Assembly (NCBI GenBank): GCA_026770575.1
Contig: MU657199.1
Coordinates: forward strand, 276,821-317,397
DNA: 40,577 bases
Source: Pelagophyceae sp. CCMP2097
Taxonomy: Eukaryota > Sar > Pelagophyceae
Reading direction: 5' to 3'
Position 1 is the stretch's first letter; each line of letters opens with the position of its first letter. Shown piece after piece: positions 1-6,871 of this stretch. The notes beneath the pieces are model-generated. The model did no database searches, was not told where the DNA came from, and saw only the letters and a program-made list of their open reading frames with translations. The position numbers and the translations under genes were made by a program.

Positions 1-216
1 GCCTCGCATCCTTCGATCACGATGCCCGCGTTGCTCGTGGCCGACCTTAAGATCACGGACGCCGAGCGCGACGGTCTCCTGAAGTTCAAGACGCCCACTA
101 CCAAGTCGAAGGCCAAGAAGCGCCGCAGGAACGACGCTGCTGCGGCGCCAGAAAAGGCGGCCAACGTGCAACGCCAGACGGCAGCGGCCGACGCCTGGGC
201 CGCAAACCGGCGCTGA
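1..216 (+). CDS. possible 3' end of an unidentified gene (cut by window edge)
   Basis: Frame 1 is open from the first base to a TGA at 214-216. An ATG at 22 would give 64 residues, but the frame is open upstream, so this is more likely the last exon of a gene starting outside the window. The product is Ala-, Lys- and Arg-rich and has a basic cluster (KSKAKKRRR, about residues 28-36 from that ATG) that could act as a nuclear localisation signal. No domain is recognised. The last 37 bases lie inside a three-copy degenerate repeat, so the C-terminus may be repeat-derived. A chance open frame in GC-rich DNA cannot be excluded. Confidence 0.3.
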   Translation, partial: ASHPSITMPALLVADLKITDAERDGLLKFKTPTTKSKAKKRRRNDAAAAPEKAANVQRQTAAADAWAANRR

Positions 217-340
217 ACCGACCGAGCCAGGTGGCAGCGGCCGGCGCCTGCCAGTGGGCCGCCAGCCGGCGCTGAACCAACCGTCGAGGTGGCGGCGGCC
301 GGCGCCTGAGCCGCCAGACGGCGCTAACCACCGGGACGGT
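180..340. repeat. three degenerate tandem copies, about 50-58 bp each
   Basis: Three consecutive copies start at about 180, 233 and 291. Each begins GGCAGCGGCCGRCGCCTG or GGCGGCGGCCGGCGCCTG, runs into a GCCGCCAGCCGGCGCT-like block and ends in AACC. The first copy includes the stop codon of the preceding open frame. Copies differ by small indels, so this is an old, local duplication. Confidence 0.6.
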
Positions 341-1078
341 TCCATCGTAAAAATTTCAATTTTTCGACCACACAGAAACCTGGGTCGAGAGCCGAAAATC
401 TAGGTTAGTTAGTGTCATGTTGCGGCCCACTGTTTTTTCCCCACCCCCTTGCGAGGAACATCAATTTATTTCGCGCGTCGAGGGACGAGCAGGGCGTGGA
501 CGAGCAGAGACAGACAAGGAGCCGCAGGGATCGAATGGTTTTCAAGGGCGGGGAGCCTCCGACCAGGAGTAGGGACGGTGTTTTCGGGTCGGGGCGGTTA
601 TTTCATTTGTGCCAACCCCTCGGGTCGCGGGTCGGTCGAACGACCGAAACCCGTTCTCCAGGCCACGGGTTGGCAGGCCGGCTGACCCGCGGGTCATGGA
701 ACGGTCGAGTCGACACACGCATAATCCGGGTCCGGTCCGGGTTGTACCCGTACTAAAAAGCCTCTTCCTGAGAGCCAGCGTACTCGCGACGTCGACGCCG
801 CTCGCGACCGCGCGGTCCGAAGCCCTTTATGATACACACGATAAGAAAGCCCGAGTGGAGGAAAACCGCTGCGACGCCGTGTGGTGTGCGAGACCGCGCC
901 ATCGACGGCTCCAGGTCGTGTACGGCGCCGGCGCCTGCCAGAAGGATGGATGCACTATCGTGCGCCGTGTCGCTGCTGCGCTGCGGCAGAGTGCCGTGCG
1001 TGGACGTTCCGACGGGCCTTTGGACGGTGCTGCCGTGGCCTGCGGACGCGGCGGGCAACGACGCATGAGTGTACATCT

Positions 1079-1270
1079 AGCCGTCGTGCACAGCATGCTC
1101 GTCCGTGGTGAGCCGGAAGGGCCGATAAAGTCGGATGCGCGATCGGTGCTTCCAAGTGACCCCGTCGTCGAGTTTTCCCTCGCAGGCGCCCTCGCCGTGC
1201 GTCAGCCTCCACGGCCGCTGAGACCGCCGCCGCGTGCGCCGCGGCCAGCCGTCGTGCACAGCATGCTCGT
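1079..1270 (+). repeat. perfect 24-bp direct repeat, 168 bp apart
   Basis: Positions 1079-1102 and 1247-1270 are identical (AGCCGTCGTGCACAGCATGC followed by TCGT). The intervening 144 bp are unrelated to the repeat. It looks like the footprint of a small duplication or paired sites for a DNA-binding protein; no terminal inverted repeats of a transposon were seen around it. Confidence 0.75.
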
Positions 1271-1285
1271 GGAATTATATTGCAG

Positions 1286-1316
1286 AACCCGCGGATTGTC
1301 GGGTTATCCGCGGGTT
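1286..1316. other. perfect 11-bp stem with 9-base loop
   Basis: AACCCGCGGAT (1286-1296) pairs with ATCCGCGGGTT (1306-1316) around a 9-base loop that itself contains CGGGTT. It lies at the left edge of a GGGTC-rich block, 15 bp after the second copy of the 24-bp direct repeat. Both strands could form it; function unknown. Confidence 0.6.
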
Positions 1317-1795
1317 TCGCCTTCGCCGCGCCCGCCGGGTCGCGGGTCGAGGCCGCGGCCAGACCCGCGGGTCGGCGGGTCGGCGGAAACGCGCAAACCT
1401 GTCGATCCCGACTCGCGGGCGGGTAAAACCGTACCCGTCCCTGCTCCTGTATCGCGACCGAGGCCGAGTCGCGAATCGAGTATAGTGTAGCGAGTTTGGG
1501 GTCACACCCTCGGAGGCTTGTGAGAGACCGCCGGTCATGTGCGTCCCGTGAGCCTGTATGGTTCAGAGCCCGCGCGGGCGCTCTCGCTGAGTACCCTCCT
1601 CAAGACTTGGCCGCTCCTGAAGGTGAGGCCAGGCGACGCGACGATGGCAGAGGCGGCCTCGCGGCGGACGGACAAGGGGGAGACGGCGGTCGAAGGACAT
1701 GGGCAGGCAAGGGGAGGCGGCGGTCGAAGGGCAGGGGCAGGTTTTAAGAGGGCTCCGACGCGTCGAGACGGCTCCGACCCATGAGAGCGCCCACA

Positions 1796-1836
1796 TGGTT
1801 TCCTGTCGCAGGAAACCACACGGCGAGCCTGTGTGG
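1796..1836. other. two overlapping hairpins
   Basis: TGGTTTCCTG (1796-1805) and CAGGAAACCA (1809-1818) form a perfect 10-bp stem with a 3-base loop. The 3' arm overlaps a second stem, CCACAC (1816-1821) with GTGTGG (1831-1836). The two structures are mutually exclusive. There is no T-run after either, so they are not simple terminators. Confidence 0.55.
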
Positions 1837-2045
1837 GGCGCAGCTCGAGGCCGCGTCGCCCGCGCGGCGGCGCTGCAACCGTGCGCTGGGTGCGTCAGCC
1901 CAACCGGCATGCCGAGCAGAGAAGGATATAATGCCGAGATGGCCAGTCGCCGCGGGAAACGCGGCGACGAGGGCCGTATACGCCGGAGGCCATCAACGCG
2001 AGGCCAAAGTTTCGGGTCTTCGGGAACTTTACAGGAACACCGTCC

Positions 2046-2474
2046 ATGCTAGGGCGGCTCTCCCAGACTGTGCTCCTGTGCGGGCGCCTCGCTTCGCGGT
2101 GGCTGTCGTCGCGGAGCGACCGGGCGAAGAAGTTTAAAGCCCACAAACGGTCTCTGCAGTGGAAGAACCTTACCAAGCCCAAGCCCAAGGGGCCCGGCAA
2201 GGCTGCCATGGATGCTATATGGCAAGACATGTGGCGCGACCGCCTCATCCTCCCGCGGCTGCGCGGCCCCGGGTTCGGGCGAAATGAAGGGAAGCCCATC
2301 ACGTATCTTAACTTGTCTTATAGAGCAAAGGCGTGCTTTAACCACCTTTGGTTGAAGGACAAGACGCCCATCGACGCGCCCGCCGAGCCACCCTCCATCG
2401 CGGCACAAGCCGAGCCGGCCGCATCCGTCGACGGAGCCGTCGACCCCGGGATCGCCACCGCCGGGAAGGACTAA
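2046..2474 (+). CDS. small-family unit 1: putative organelle-targeted basic protein, 142 aa
   Basis: Single open frame, ATG at 2046, stop at 2472-2474. The N-terminus (MLGRLSQTVLLCGRLASRW, then SSRS) is Arg/Ser-rich with few acidic residues, as in mitochondrial presequences. The middle is Lys/Arg-rich with KPKPKGPGK and a Trp-rich stretch (IWQDMWRDR). The tail is Ala/Pro/Asp-rich and ends AGKD, like the DKD/DKE ends of units 3, 7 and 8. It is the longest and most divergent member, with a central Gly/Tyr segment not seen in the others. The AAGTTTCGG block lies about 40 bp upstream at 2006-2016. No known family is recognised; a mitochondrial role is inference from the N-terminus only. Confidence 0.6.
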   Translation: MLGRLSQTVLLCGRLASRWLSSRSDRAKKFKAHKRSLQWKNLTKPKPKGPGKAAMDAIWQDMWRDRLILPRLRGPGFGRNEGKPITYLNLSYRAKACFNHLWLKDKTPIDAPAEPPSIAAQAEPAASVDGAVDPGIATAGKD

Positions 2475-2835
2475 GCGACTGCCGTGGCTCACGTGCCGTT
2501 TCTCACGGGAGAAGACCCTTCTAGAACAAACCTGTTAGAAGTGGCGTGAAGCGGCCGGACTCGAGCGCGGAAGGTATAGATAGGGCGTTCGCAGGACACG
2601 GCCCGGGAGGTGCGTGCCCGTGTGCGTCAGTGTGCGTCAGGTGATAGATCTTCGAACATCCGGAAACGAGCTGCCAAGAACGGCCCGTCCGACGCCGGAG
2701 AGGCCGTGGCAAGTGCGAGGACCCAAACGAGGCCATCAAGCCCCGCTGCCGAAGTTTCGGATTCTCGGAGATGGCTCCCGGAACTAGTTTCCGACACTCG
2801 AGTCGATTCTTCCGCAGAGGCCGCGCTCTCGCGCC

Positions 2836-3117
2836 ATGCTCCACTCCCGGCGGCCCCTTCACATCCAGTGCCGGGTCTCGTCGAAGCCGCGGTGCCTCGT
2901 CAGGATGGGGGAACGAGGTGGGGGATATGGTTCGAAGGCTGGAGACGAAGATTTTAAGTTGCATTTGAAAATGCGAAGAAAGATGTCGAGGCCCGCGCCG
3001 CCGCGCGTCTGCGGGTGCAAATGGCCGCGAGGTAGAGGCCAACCGTCGCCTAGCCGGGCGCCGGCGCGGCCGCGCTGGTCGAAGCGGAACGACGCGCGGA
3101 AGCCCGTAAAGATTTAG
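2836..3117 (+). pseudogene. small-family unit 2, frameshifted and stop-containing copy
   Basis: Upstream blocks are intact (2691-2709 and 2751-2760) and a GCCATGCTCC start context is present at 2836, very like unit 6. Similarity to units 5 and 6 continues at DNA level to about 3110 but moves between frames. The RRLE segment is in one frame near 2930 and meets a TGA. A KKDVEARAAARLR segment is in another frame near 2980 and meets a TAG near 3034 where unit 5 has GAGCAA. The VEAERR tail is in frame again only after a second stop. The frame from the 2836 ATG gives 93 residues without family character. It is best read as a decayed copy. Confidence 0.6.
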
Positions 3118-3299
3118 ACGCTTCACACTCCAGAGACGAACCCGGTAGACCCGGACGTCCCGACGAAGGCCCTCGACGCCGGAGAGGCCGCGGAACTGCG
3201 AGGGTTTGCGAGGCGCGCCATTAAGACCCAAGTTTCCGAAAGCTTCGGGAAGTCTCCACCTGAACCCTGAAGTCCTCGGGCCCTCGCCCTTCGTCGTGC

Positions 3300-3490
3300 C
3301 GCTCCCCGCTGGGCTTCCACGCTGCGCGGCTCGCTGTGGCGGCGCGGCGATGAGCAATGGGCCTCAGCGAAACGAAACGTGGCGAGGATGGACCATCGAG
3401 CCGGAAGCCGAGACGGCCGCTCCTGCCGAGCCGGGCGCTGACGCGGCCGCTCCAGCCGAGCCGGGTGCCGCCAAAGCCGACAAGGAATAA
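3300..3490 (+). pseudogene. small-family unit 3, truncated copy without the family start codon
   Basis: The region aligns with unit 8: the CTTCCACGCTGCGCGGCTCG block is shared (here near 3315-3335), but the upstream GCCATGTTCAAC of unit 8 reads GCCGCTCCCCGC here, so the start codon is lost. Most of the Arg-rich middle is deleted. The acidic tail is intact (AETAAPAEPGADAAAPAEPG, then KADKE and TAA at 3488-3490). An internal ATG at 3350 could give a 46-residue peptide in the tail's frame. The upstream GACGCCGGAGAGGCCGCGG block is preserved at 3175-3193. Decay or a minimal gene are both possible; decay is more likely. Confidence 0.55.
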
Positions 3491-3731
3491 GGTACACCAC
3501 TCCACAGACAACCCGAGCGTCTGGTCGCAGGACACTGTCCGGGATGTGTGTGTCAGATCATCCAACATCCGAGGCCGTATGCCGACACGGCCGGTCCACC
3601 GCCGGAGAGGCATCGACGAGGGCTCGCCGTGAAGGCCGTATGCCGGAGTTTCGGATCCTCGCGGCATCCCCGGATGATCCCAGATGTCTCCAGGAAGACA
3701 GAGTCCGGCACTCGCAAGTCCGCGTCTTGCC

Positions 3732-4016
3732 ATGTTCCCCGCCGGGCGGCTCTCCCGCGCGTTTCGGCTCGTATTGGCGCGGCGGTTGGGGAGCAATAAC
3801 GGGCTCACAGGACAGAAATTCACCGACCGCCGGCTACGCTTGGAGCGCCAAATCTTGTTTAAAGAAGCGAAAAAGGACGCCACGGCCCGCGCAAAGGCGC
3901 GCCTGCGGGCGCAACTGCAAGCGGAGCAACCAGTCGAGCCTGACGCCGATCCAGGCGCCGCGGCGGTCGAGGCGGTCGAGGCGGAACGACGCGTACAAAA
4001 GTTACAAAGCCCGTAA
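3732..4016 (+). CDS. small-family unit 4, 94 aa
   Basis: ATG at 3732 in the family context GCCATGTTCC. An in-frame upstream ATG at 3684 exists but lies in the conserved leader, so 3732 is preferred. The order is a presequence-like Arg-rich start (MFPAGRLSRAFRLVLARRL), then an Arg/Lys/Glu-rich helix-prone segment with KEAKKDATARAKARLRAQLQ, then an Ala/Glu/Pro tail with VEAVEAERR. The tail ends QKLQSP just before TAA, and the downstream AGATTAAGATAC is shared with unit 5. Length matches units 5 to 7. Function unknown. Confidence 0.6.
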   Translation: MFPAGRLSRAFRLVLARRLGSNNGLTGQKFTDRRLRLERQILFKEAKKDATARAKARLRAQLQAEQPVEPDADPGAAAVEAVEAERRVQKLQSP

Positions 4017-4078
4017 AGATTAAGATACCGTGCGACACTCTCTATAGAACATCCAGAGGCTGGGAGACCGGCCAGTCG

Positions 4079-4133
4079 AACGCCGGAGAGGCCGCGCGAG
4101 GGCGCACCGTCAAGGCCCGAAGTTTCGGATTCC
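4079..4133 (+). promoter_or_regulatory. conserved upstream module of the array (best example, unit 5)
   Basis: AACGCCGGAGAGGCCGCGC (4079-4097) and AAGTTTCGGAT (4120-4130) recur before most units: GACGCCGGAGAGGCC at 2691, 3175 and 5019, and GCCGGAGAGG at 3601; GAAGTTTCGG at 2751, AGTTTCGGATCC at 3647, AAGTTTCGGATCC at 4578 and AAAGTTTCGGATCC at 5098. Conservation could reflect promoter or 5' leader function, or simply shared ancestry of a recent duplication. It persists in front of the two decayed units. Confidence 0.45.
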
Positions 4134-4201
4134 TCTACTGAGGCTAGGAACACTGGTTTCCGAGACTCGGCCGGTGTCTGCTGCCCCCGCGCGCTTCGGC
4201 A

Positions 4202-4465
4202 ATGCTCCGCGCCGGGCTCTTCCGCCCTGTGCGGCTCGCGGCGTCGCGGGGGCTCGGCAAGTCGGCGGATTGGCAATTGCGCAAGCTCGAAAAGAAGCTG
4301 GCGCTCGAAAAGTCTGTCGAAAAGGCGAGAAAGGAAGCCTACGCACGGGCCGACGCGCGTTTGCGGGCGCAAACGGCCGCGGAGCAAAGGCCAGCCGAGA
4401 CCGCCGCGCCGGGCGCCGGCGCGGCCGCTCCGGTCGAGGCGGAACGGTGCCCGCAAAGTCCGTAA
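4202..4465 (+). CDS. small-family unit 5, 87 aa
   Basis: ATG at 4202 (CAATGCTCCGCGCCGGG), TAA at 4463-4465. The N-terminus MLRAGLFRPVRLAASRG is the clearest presequence-like stretch of the family: Arg-rich, hydrophobic, no acids. Residues about 24-60 have regularly alternating Lys/Arg/Glu with Leu and Ala (LRKLEKKLALEKSVEKARKE), which suggests a coiled coil or single alpha-helix. An AAAPVEAE tail follows. The leader blocks lie at 4079-4097 and 4120-4131. It shares RLRAQTAAEQRPA with unit 6 almost exactly, showing recent common origin. Confidence 0.65.
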   Translation: MLRAGLFRPVRLAASRGLGKSADWQLRKLEKKLALEKSVEKARKEAYARADARLRAQTAAEQRPAETAAPGAGAAAPVEAERCPQSP

Positions 4466-4654
4466 AGATTAAGATACGCCATCCAACATCCACGGGATGC
4501 CGTGACGGCCAGTCCAACGCGAAAAAGTCCGTGGCGCCTGCGAGGGCCCGCGCGAGGTCTCGCCGGGCCGATGCACAAGTTTCGGATCCTCGGGATCGAT
4601 CCTGGAACAAGTGTCCAAACAAGTGTTCTCTGCGGCCCGCGCGCTTCGCCTGCC

Positions 4655-4915
4655 ATGCTCCGCGCCGGGCGGTCGTACACGGCGGCGGCGCTGTATCGGC
4701 GCTTTGGGAAGGCTGCGAACATTGTGCGTCGGCTGGAGAAGAAGCAAGCACAAGAAAAGGCGCTTGAAAGGGCGAAGAAAGATGCAGAAGCCCTGGCCGC
4801 CGCGCGTTTGCTGCGGGCGCAAACGGCCGCGGAGCAACGCCCAGCCGTCGCCAAGCCGGGCGCCGCGGCGGTCGCGCCGGTCGAGGTGGAGCGACGCGAG
4901 CAAATTCCCCCATAA
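4655..4915 (+). CDS. small-family unit 6, 86 aa
   Basis: ATG at 4655 in GCCATGCTCCGCGCCGGGCGG, TAA at 4913-4915. It begins MLRAGRSYTAAALYRRFG, followed by a helix-prone RRLEKKQAQEKALERAKKDA segment and a tail with RAQTAAEQRPA and APVEVERRE. The stop lies within a 41-bp tandem duplication that repeats CGAGCAAATTCCCCCATAAA. An in-frame upstream ATG at 4571 lies in the leader (just before the TTTCGGATCC block) and is not favoured. Units 5 and 6 are the closest pair in the array. Confidence 0.65.
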   Translation: MLRAGRSYTAAALYRRFGKAANIVRRLEKKQAQEKALERAKKDAEALAAARLLRAQTAAEQRPAVAKPGAAAVAPVEVERREQIPP

Positions 4916-4957
4916 AGAATAAACCCGGCACACCACTCGAGCAAATTCCCCCATAAA
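4897..4957 (+). repeat. 41-bp spaced direct repeat over the stop codon of unit 6
   Basis: CGAGCAAATTCCCCCATAAA occurs at 4897-4916 and again at 4938-4957. The first copy supplies the last codons and stop of unit 6, so the second copy would provide a backup stop and 3' region. A further CATAAAGAATAAACC copy follows at about 4962. Confidence 0.7.
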
Positions 4958-5138
4958 AATCCATAAAGAATAAACCACACCACTCCACACTCCAGCGACC
5001 AACCCGACAAGGCCCTCGACGCCGGAGAGGAAGTCGGAGAGGCCGCCTTTGAATTCGCGAGGGCGCGCGAGGGCGCGCCATTGAATGCCTGTTGCCGAAA
5101 GTTTCGGATCCTCTTCTAAGAACACGAGTCCTCGTGCC

Positions 5139-5438
5139 ATGCTCCCTTCTGGGCGGGTCTCCGTTCGGGTCGTGGGGCGGCGATGGAAGAGCTTCGCGGT
5201 CCAGGAGAAGGAGCGTTTGCGACGTTGGAGCCAAGGGAATCACCATTGGAAACCAAAACCCGAGTCCCACGCTAAACAGCGGTGGAGAAAAAAAGTCGAG
5301 TGGGCGCGACTCGACGCGGAGCGTTTGATACGCGACGAGGAGCGGGCGCAACACGCGGAGCAACGCCCAATCGAGCCCGAGCCCGCGGCCGCTCCGGTCG
5401 AGGCCAAAGCCGACGCGGCCAAACCCGATAAGGACTAA
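5139..5438 (+). CDS. small-family unit 7, 99 aa
   Basis: ATG at 5139 (GCCATGCTCCC), TAA at 5436-5438. The start MLPSGRVSVRVVGRRWKSF resembles a presequence. The middle is rich in Arg, Trp, Lys and His (KERLRRWSQGNHHWKPKPES), then a highly charged helix-prone stretch with RLIRDEERAQHAEQRP, then an acidic Ala/Pro tail ending KPDKD. The KPKP run and final Asp-Lys-Asp link it to unit 1. The AAGTTTCGGATCC block is only about 30-40 bp from the ATG here, as in unit 1, against about 70-80 bp in units 2, 4, 5 and 6. Confidence 0.6.
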   Translation: MLPSGRVSVRVVGRRWKSFAVQEKERLRRWSQGNHHWKPKPESHAKQRWRKKVEWARLDAERLIRDEERAQHAEQRPIEPEPAAAPVEAKADAAKPDKD

Positions 5439-5721
5439 GGGACTTTTCATACTCGCAACGCACTCGTGTGACACGGGCGCCTCGACAGAGCCCCTTTGAC
5501 GCCCGCCGCGCGTGCGGTTGGCGCCGCATGGTTCGACGGACGCGACCTTTTTGAGAGTGTTCGAAACGTGACCGCGGCGACTGAGCCGCGGCGCGCTCGC
5601 GCCCCGCCGACGGCGCGGGCGAGGGATATCGCGACCGAGTCCGAGGAGACCCCGGGCATATCTCTAGGAACATATTGTCCAACACTCGGAATTCCTAGTT
5701 CGGCTCTCGCTCGTCTTTGCC

Positions 5722-6156
5722 ATGTTCAACGCCGGGCGGCTCCACGCTGCGCGGCTCGTCGTGGCGACGTCGCGGCGATTTAAGAGCAACGTGAGCGGGA
5801 GCGAGCGCGAGCGACGCTGGAAAGACGTGAAACGAAGTGAGAAGGAGCCCAATATGACTTGGCGGGCGCGACGTGAATGTGAGTGGCGCAGTCGCAATAA
5901 CTCTGACGCGCATCGGTGGGCGCAACAACGGCTTGCGGCGCAACGCGACGCGGAGCAACGGGAGCAACGTCCAGTCGTTCCCAAGACCGAGACGGCCGCT
6001 CCAGTCGAGCCGGGCGCCGAGACGGCCGCTCCAGCCGACGCGGCCGACGCGGCCAAAGCCGATAAAGAATATTTATACACCGCTCCACACTCCAGGAACA
6101 TCCCGGACGAACGCCCTCGATGCTCGCCGCGCGTCCGGGTGCCGCGCTGCGTTTGA
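5722..6156 (+). CDS. small-family unit 8, 144 aa, with apparent stop loss
   Basis: ATG at 5722 (GCCATGTTCAACGCCGGG). It begins MFNAGRLHAARLVVATSRRF, then a long Arg/Glu/Trp-rich segment (RRECEWRSRNN, RWAQQRLAAQRDAEQREQR), then two copies of an ETAAPxEPGA motif and KADKE. In unit 3 KADKE is followed by TAA; here the matching position reads TAT, so translation runs on for about 23 codons into what is 3' flanking DNA elsewhere (CTCCACACTCCAG is shared). The extension is probably new and unselected. This is the last unit of the array. Confidence 0.55.
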   Translation: MFNAGRLHAARLVVATSRRFKSNVSGSERERRWKDVKRSEKEPNMTWRARRECEWRSRNNSDAHRWAQQRLAAQRDAEQREQRPVVPKTETAAPVEPGAETAAPADAADAAKADKEYLYTAPHSRNIPDERPRCSPRVRVPRCV

Positions 6157-6871
6157 CGTGACGCCGGCGCCCGTGGGGGCGAGCGCGCGACTCCGAGTCC
6201 CGTTTGGCGCGCGGAAAGGCCAACAGTTTCGCGACGCAAAATCAAGAGGCCCGGAATGACGAGCCTGTTTGTCAAACGCGTCGTTGCGGGCTCGCGGGGA
6301 TCGCCGCCGACGCGCGCCGCACTCGCAGCTATGGTGGGCACGACGAGACGCGCCACGTGCTTCCTCCCTCGCGATTCAACTCCGCTCGGGCGAGAGGGCC
6401 GCCGTCCGGACGCATGCCACGCAATCCTTGCGAGAAGTCCGGATGCGATCGCGAAGAAGACGTCGCCGGTGCGAAGTGCGGCGTTGAGATTGAGCGCCTC
6501 GTCGCACACGCGCGACGACCCAGCTGGCTAGCCAGGTCGGCCCGCCCTGAGGAGCGTGCATCAGGTGTCCAACTCGGCTCGTGACGGACTGAGAAGCGTC
6601 GGCAAGCAACGCTCCGGGTTTCCTCGACATGAGACGCGTGGCCCGTTCACGCGTGGGGCCATTTCCCGCCGGGGCCATGCACCCGGCAGCGTGATAAAAC
6701 GCCCACCGCCTCCATCGCGTCGTAGCCCGGGGCCGCGCGCATGGCGCAAAGGACCGCGCGACGGCGCCCGCGCACGAAGCCTCCGTGGCAGTCACTGTGG
6801 AAGAGAAACAAGTTTGGTCGCTGAAAATTTTGGCGAAGACGAAGAGCTCGGCCCGGGGCCGCGTTGGGGGC
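6157..6871. other. intergenic, between the small-gene array and the TFIIH p44 gene
   Basis: No convincing gene. An ATG frame at 6256-6531 (91 residues, start MTSLFVKRVVAGSRGS) has a faintly presequence-like start but lacks the array's leader blocks, coil and tail, and competes with open frames on the other strand. The last 150 bp presumably hold the p44 promoter and leader. Confidence 0.4.

Larger units (their letters stand above)
217..2045. other. 1.8 kb without a convincing gene
   Basis: Short open frames exist on both strands, but none shows a recognisable domain, a splice pattern like the neighbours or a credible start. The stretch contains two blocks dense in GGGTC/CGGGT words (about 570-760 and 1280-1450), a perfect 24-bp direct repeat, several hairpins, and near 1640-1770 local repeats of GGCGGTCGAAGG. 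The last 100 bases resemble the upstream blocks of the small-gene array that follows. It could hold a decayed mobile element or a regulatory or non-coding RNA region; nothing decides between these. Confidence 0.5.
1977..6156 (+). repeat. head-to-tail array of eight related small gene units
   Basis: Eight units follow each other on the + strand, with start codons (or the position where one should be) at 2046, 2836, about 3300, 3732, 4202, 4655, 5139 and 5722. Spacing is about 420-790 bp, typically 450-480. Most carry an upstream block resembling GACGCCGGAGAGGCCGCGG about 120-140 bp before the ATG, then an AAGTTTCGGATCC-like block, then GCCATG with a product starting M[L/F]xxGR. Tails are either VEAER-type (units 2, 4, 5, 6) or acidic DKD/DKE-type (units 1, 3, 7, 8). 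This is seen directly in the sequence; origin by unequal crossing-over is inference. Confidence 0.8.

Noticed and set aside
3221..5474. Long minus-strand open frames over the small-gene array as real genes
   Set aside because: Their recurring Arg/Pro blocks are exact complements of the repeated plus-strand units, and only the plus strand has a conserved start context, tails and stop positions.
6256..6531. 91-codon frame after the array as a ninth family member
   Set aside because: It has no leader blocks, no charged coil and no family tail; only a vaguely similar N-terminus.
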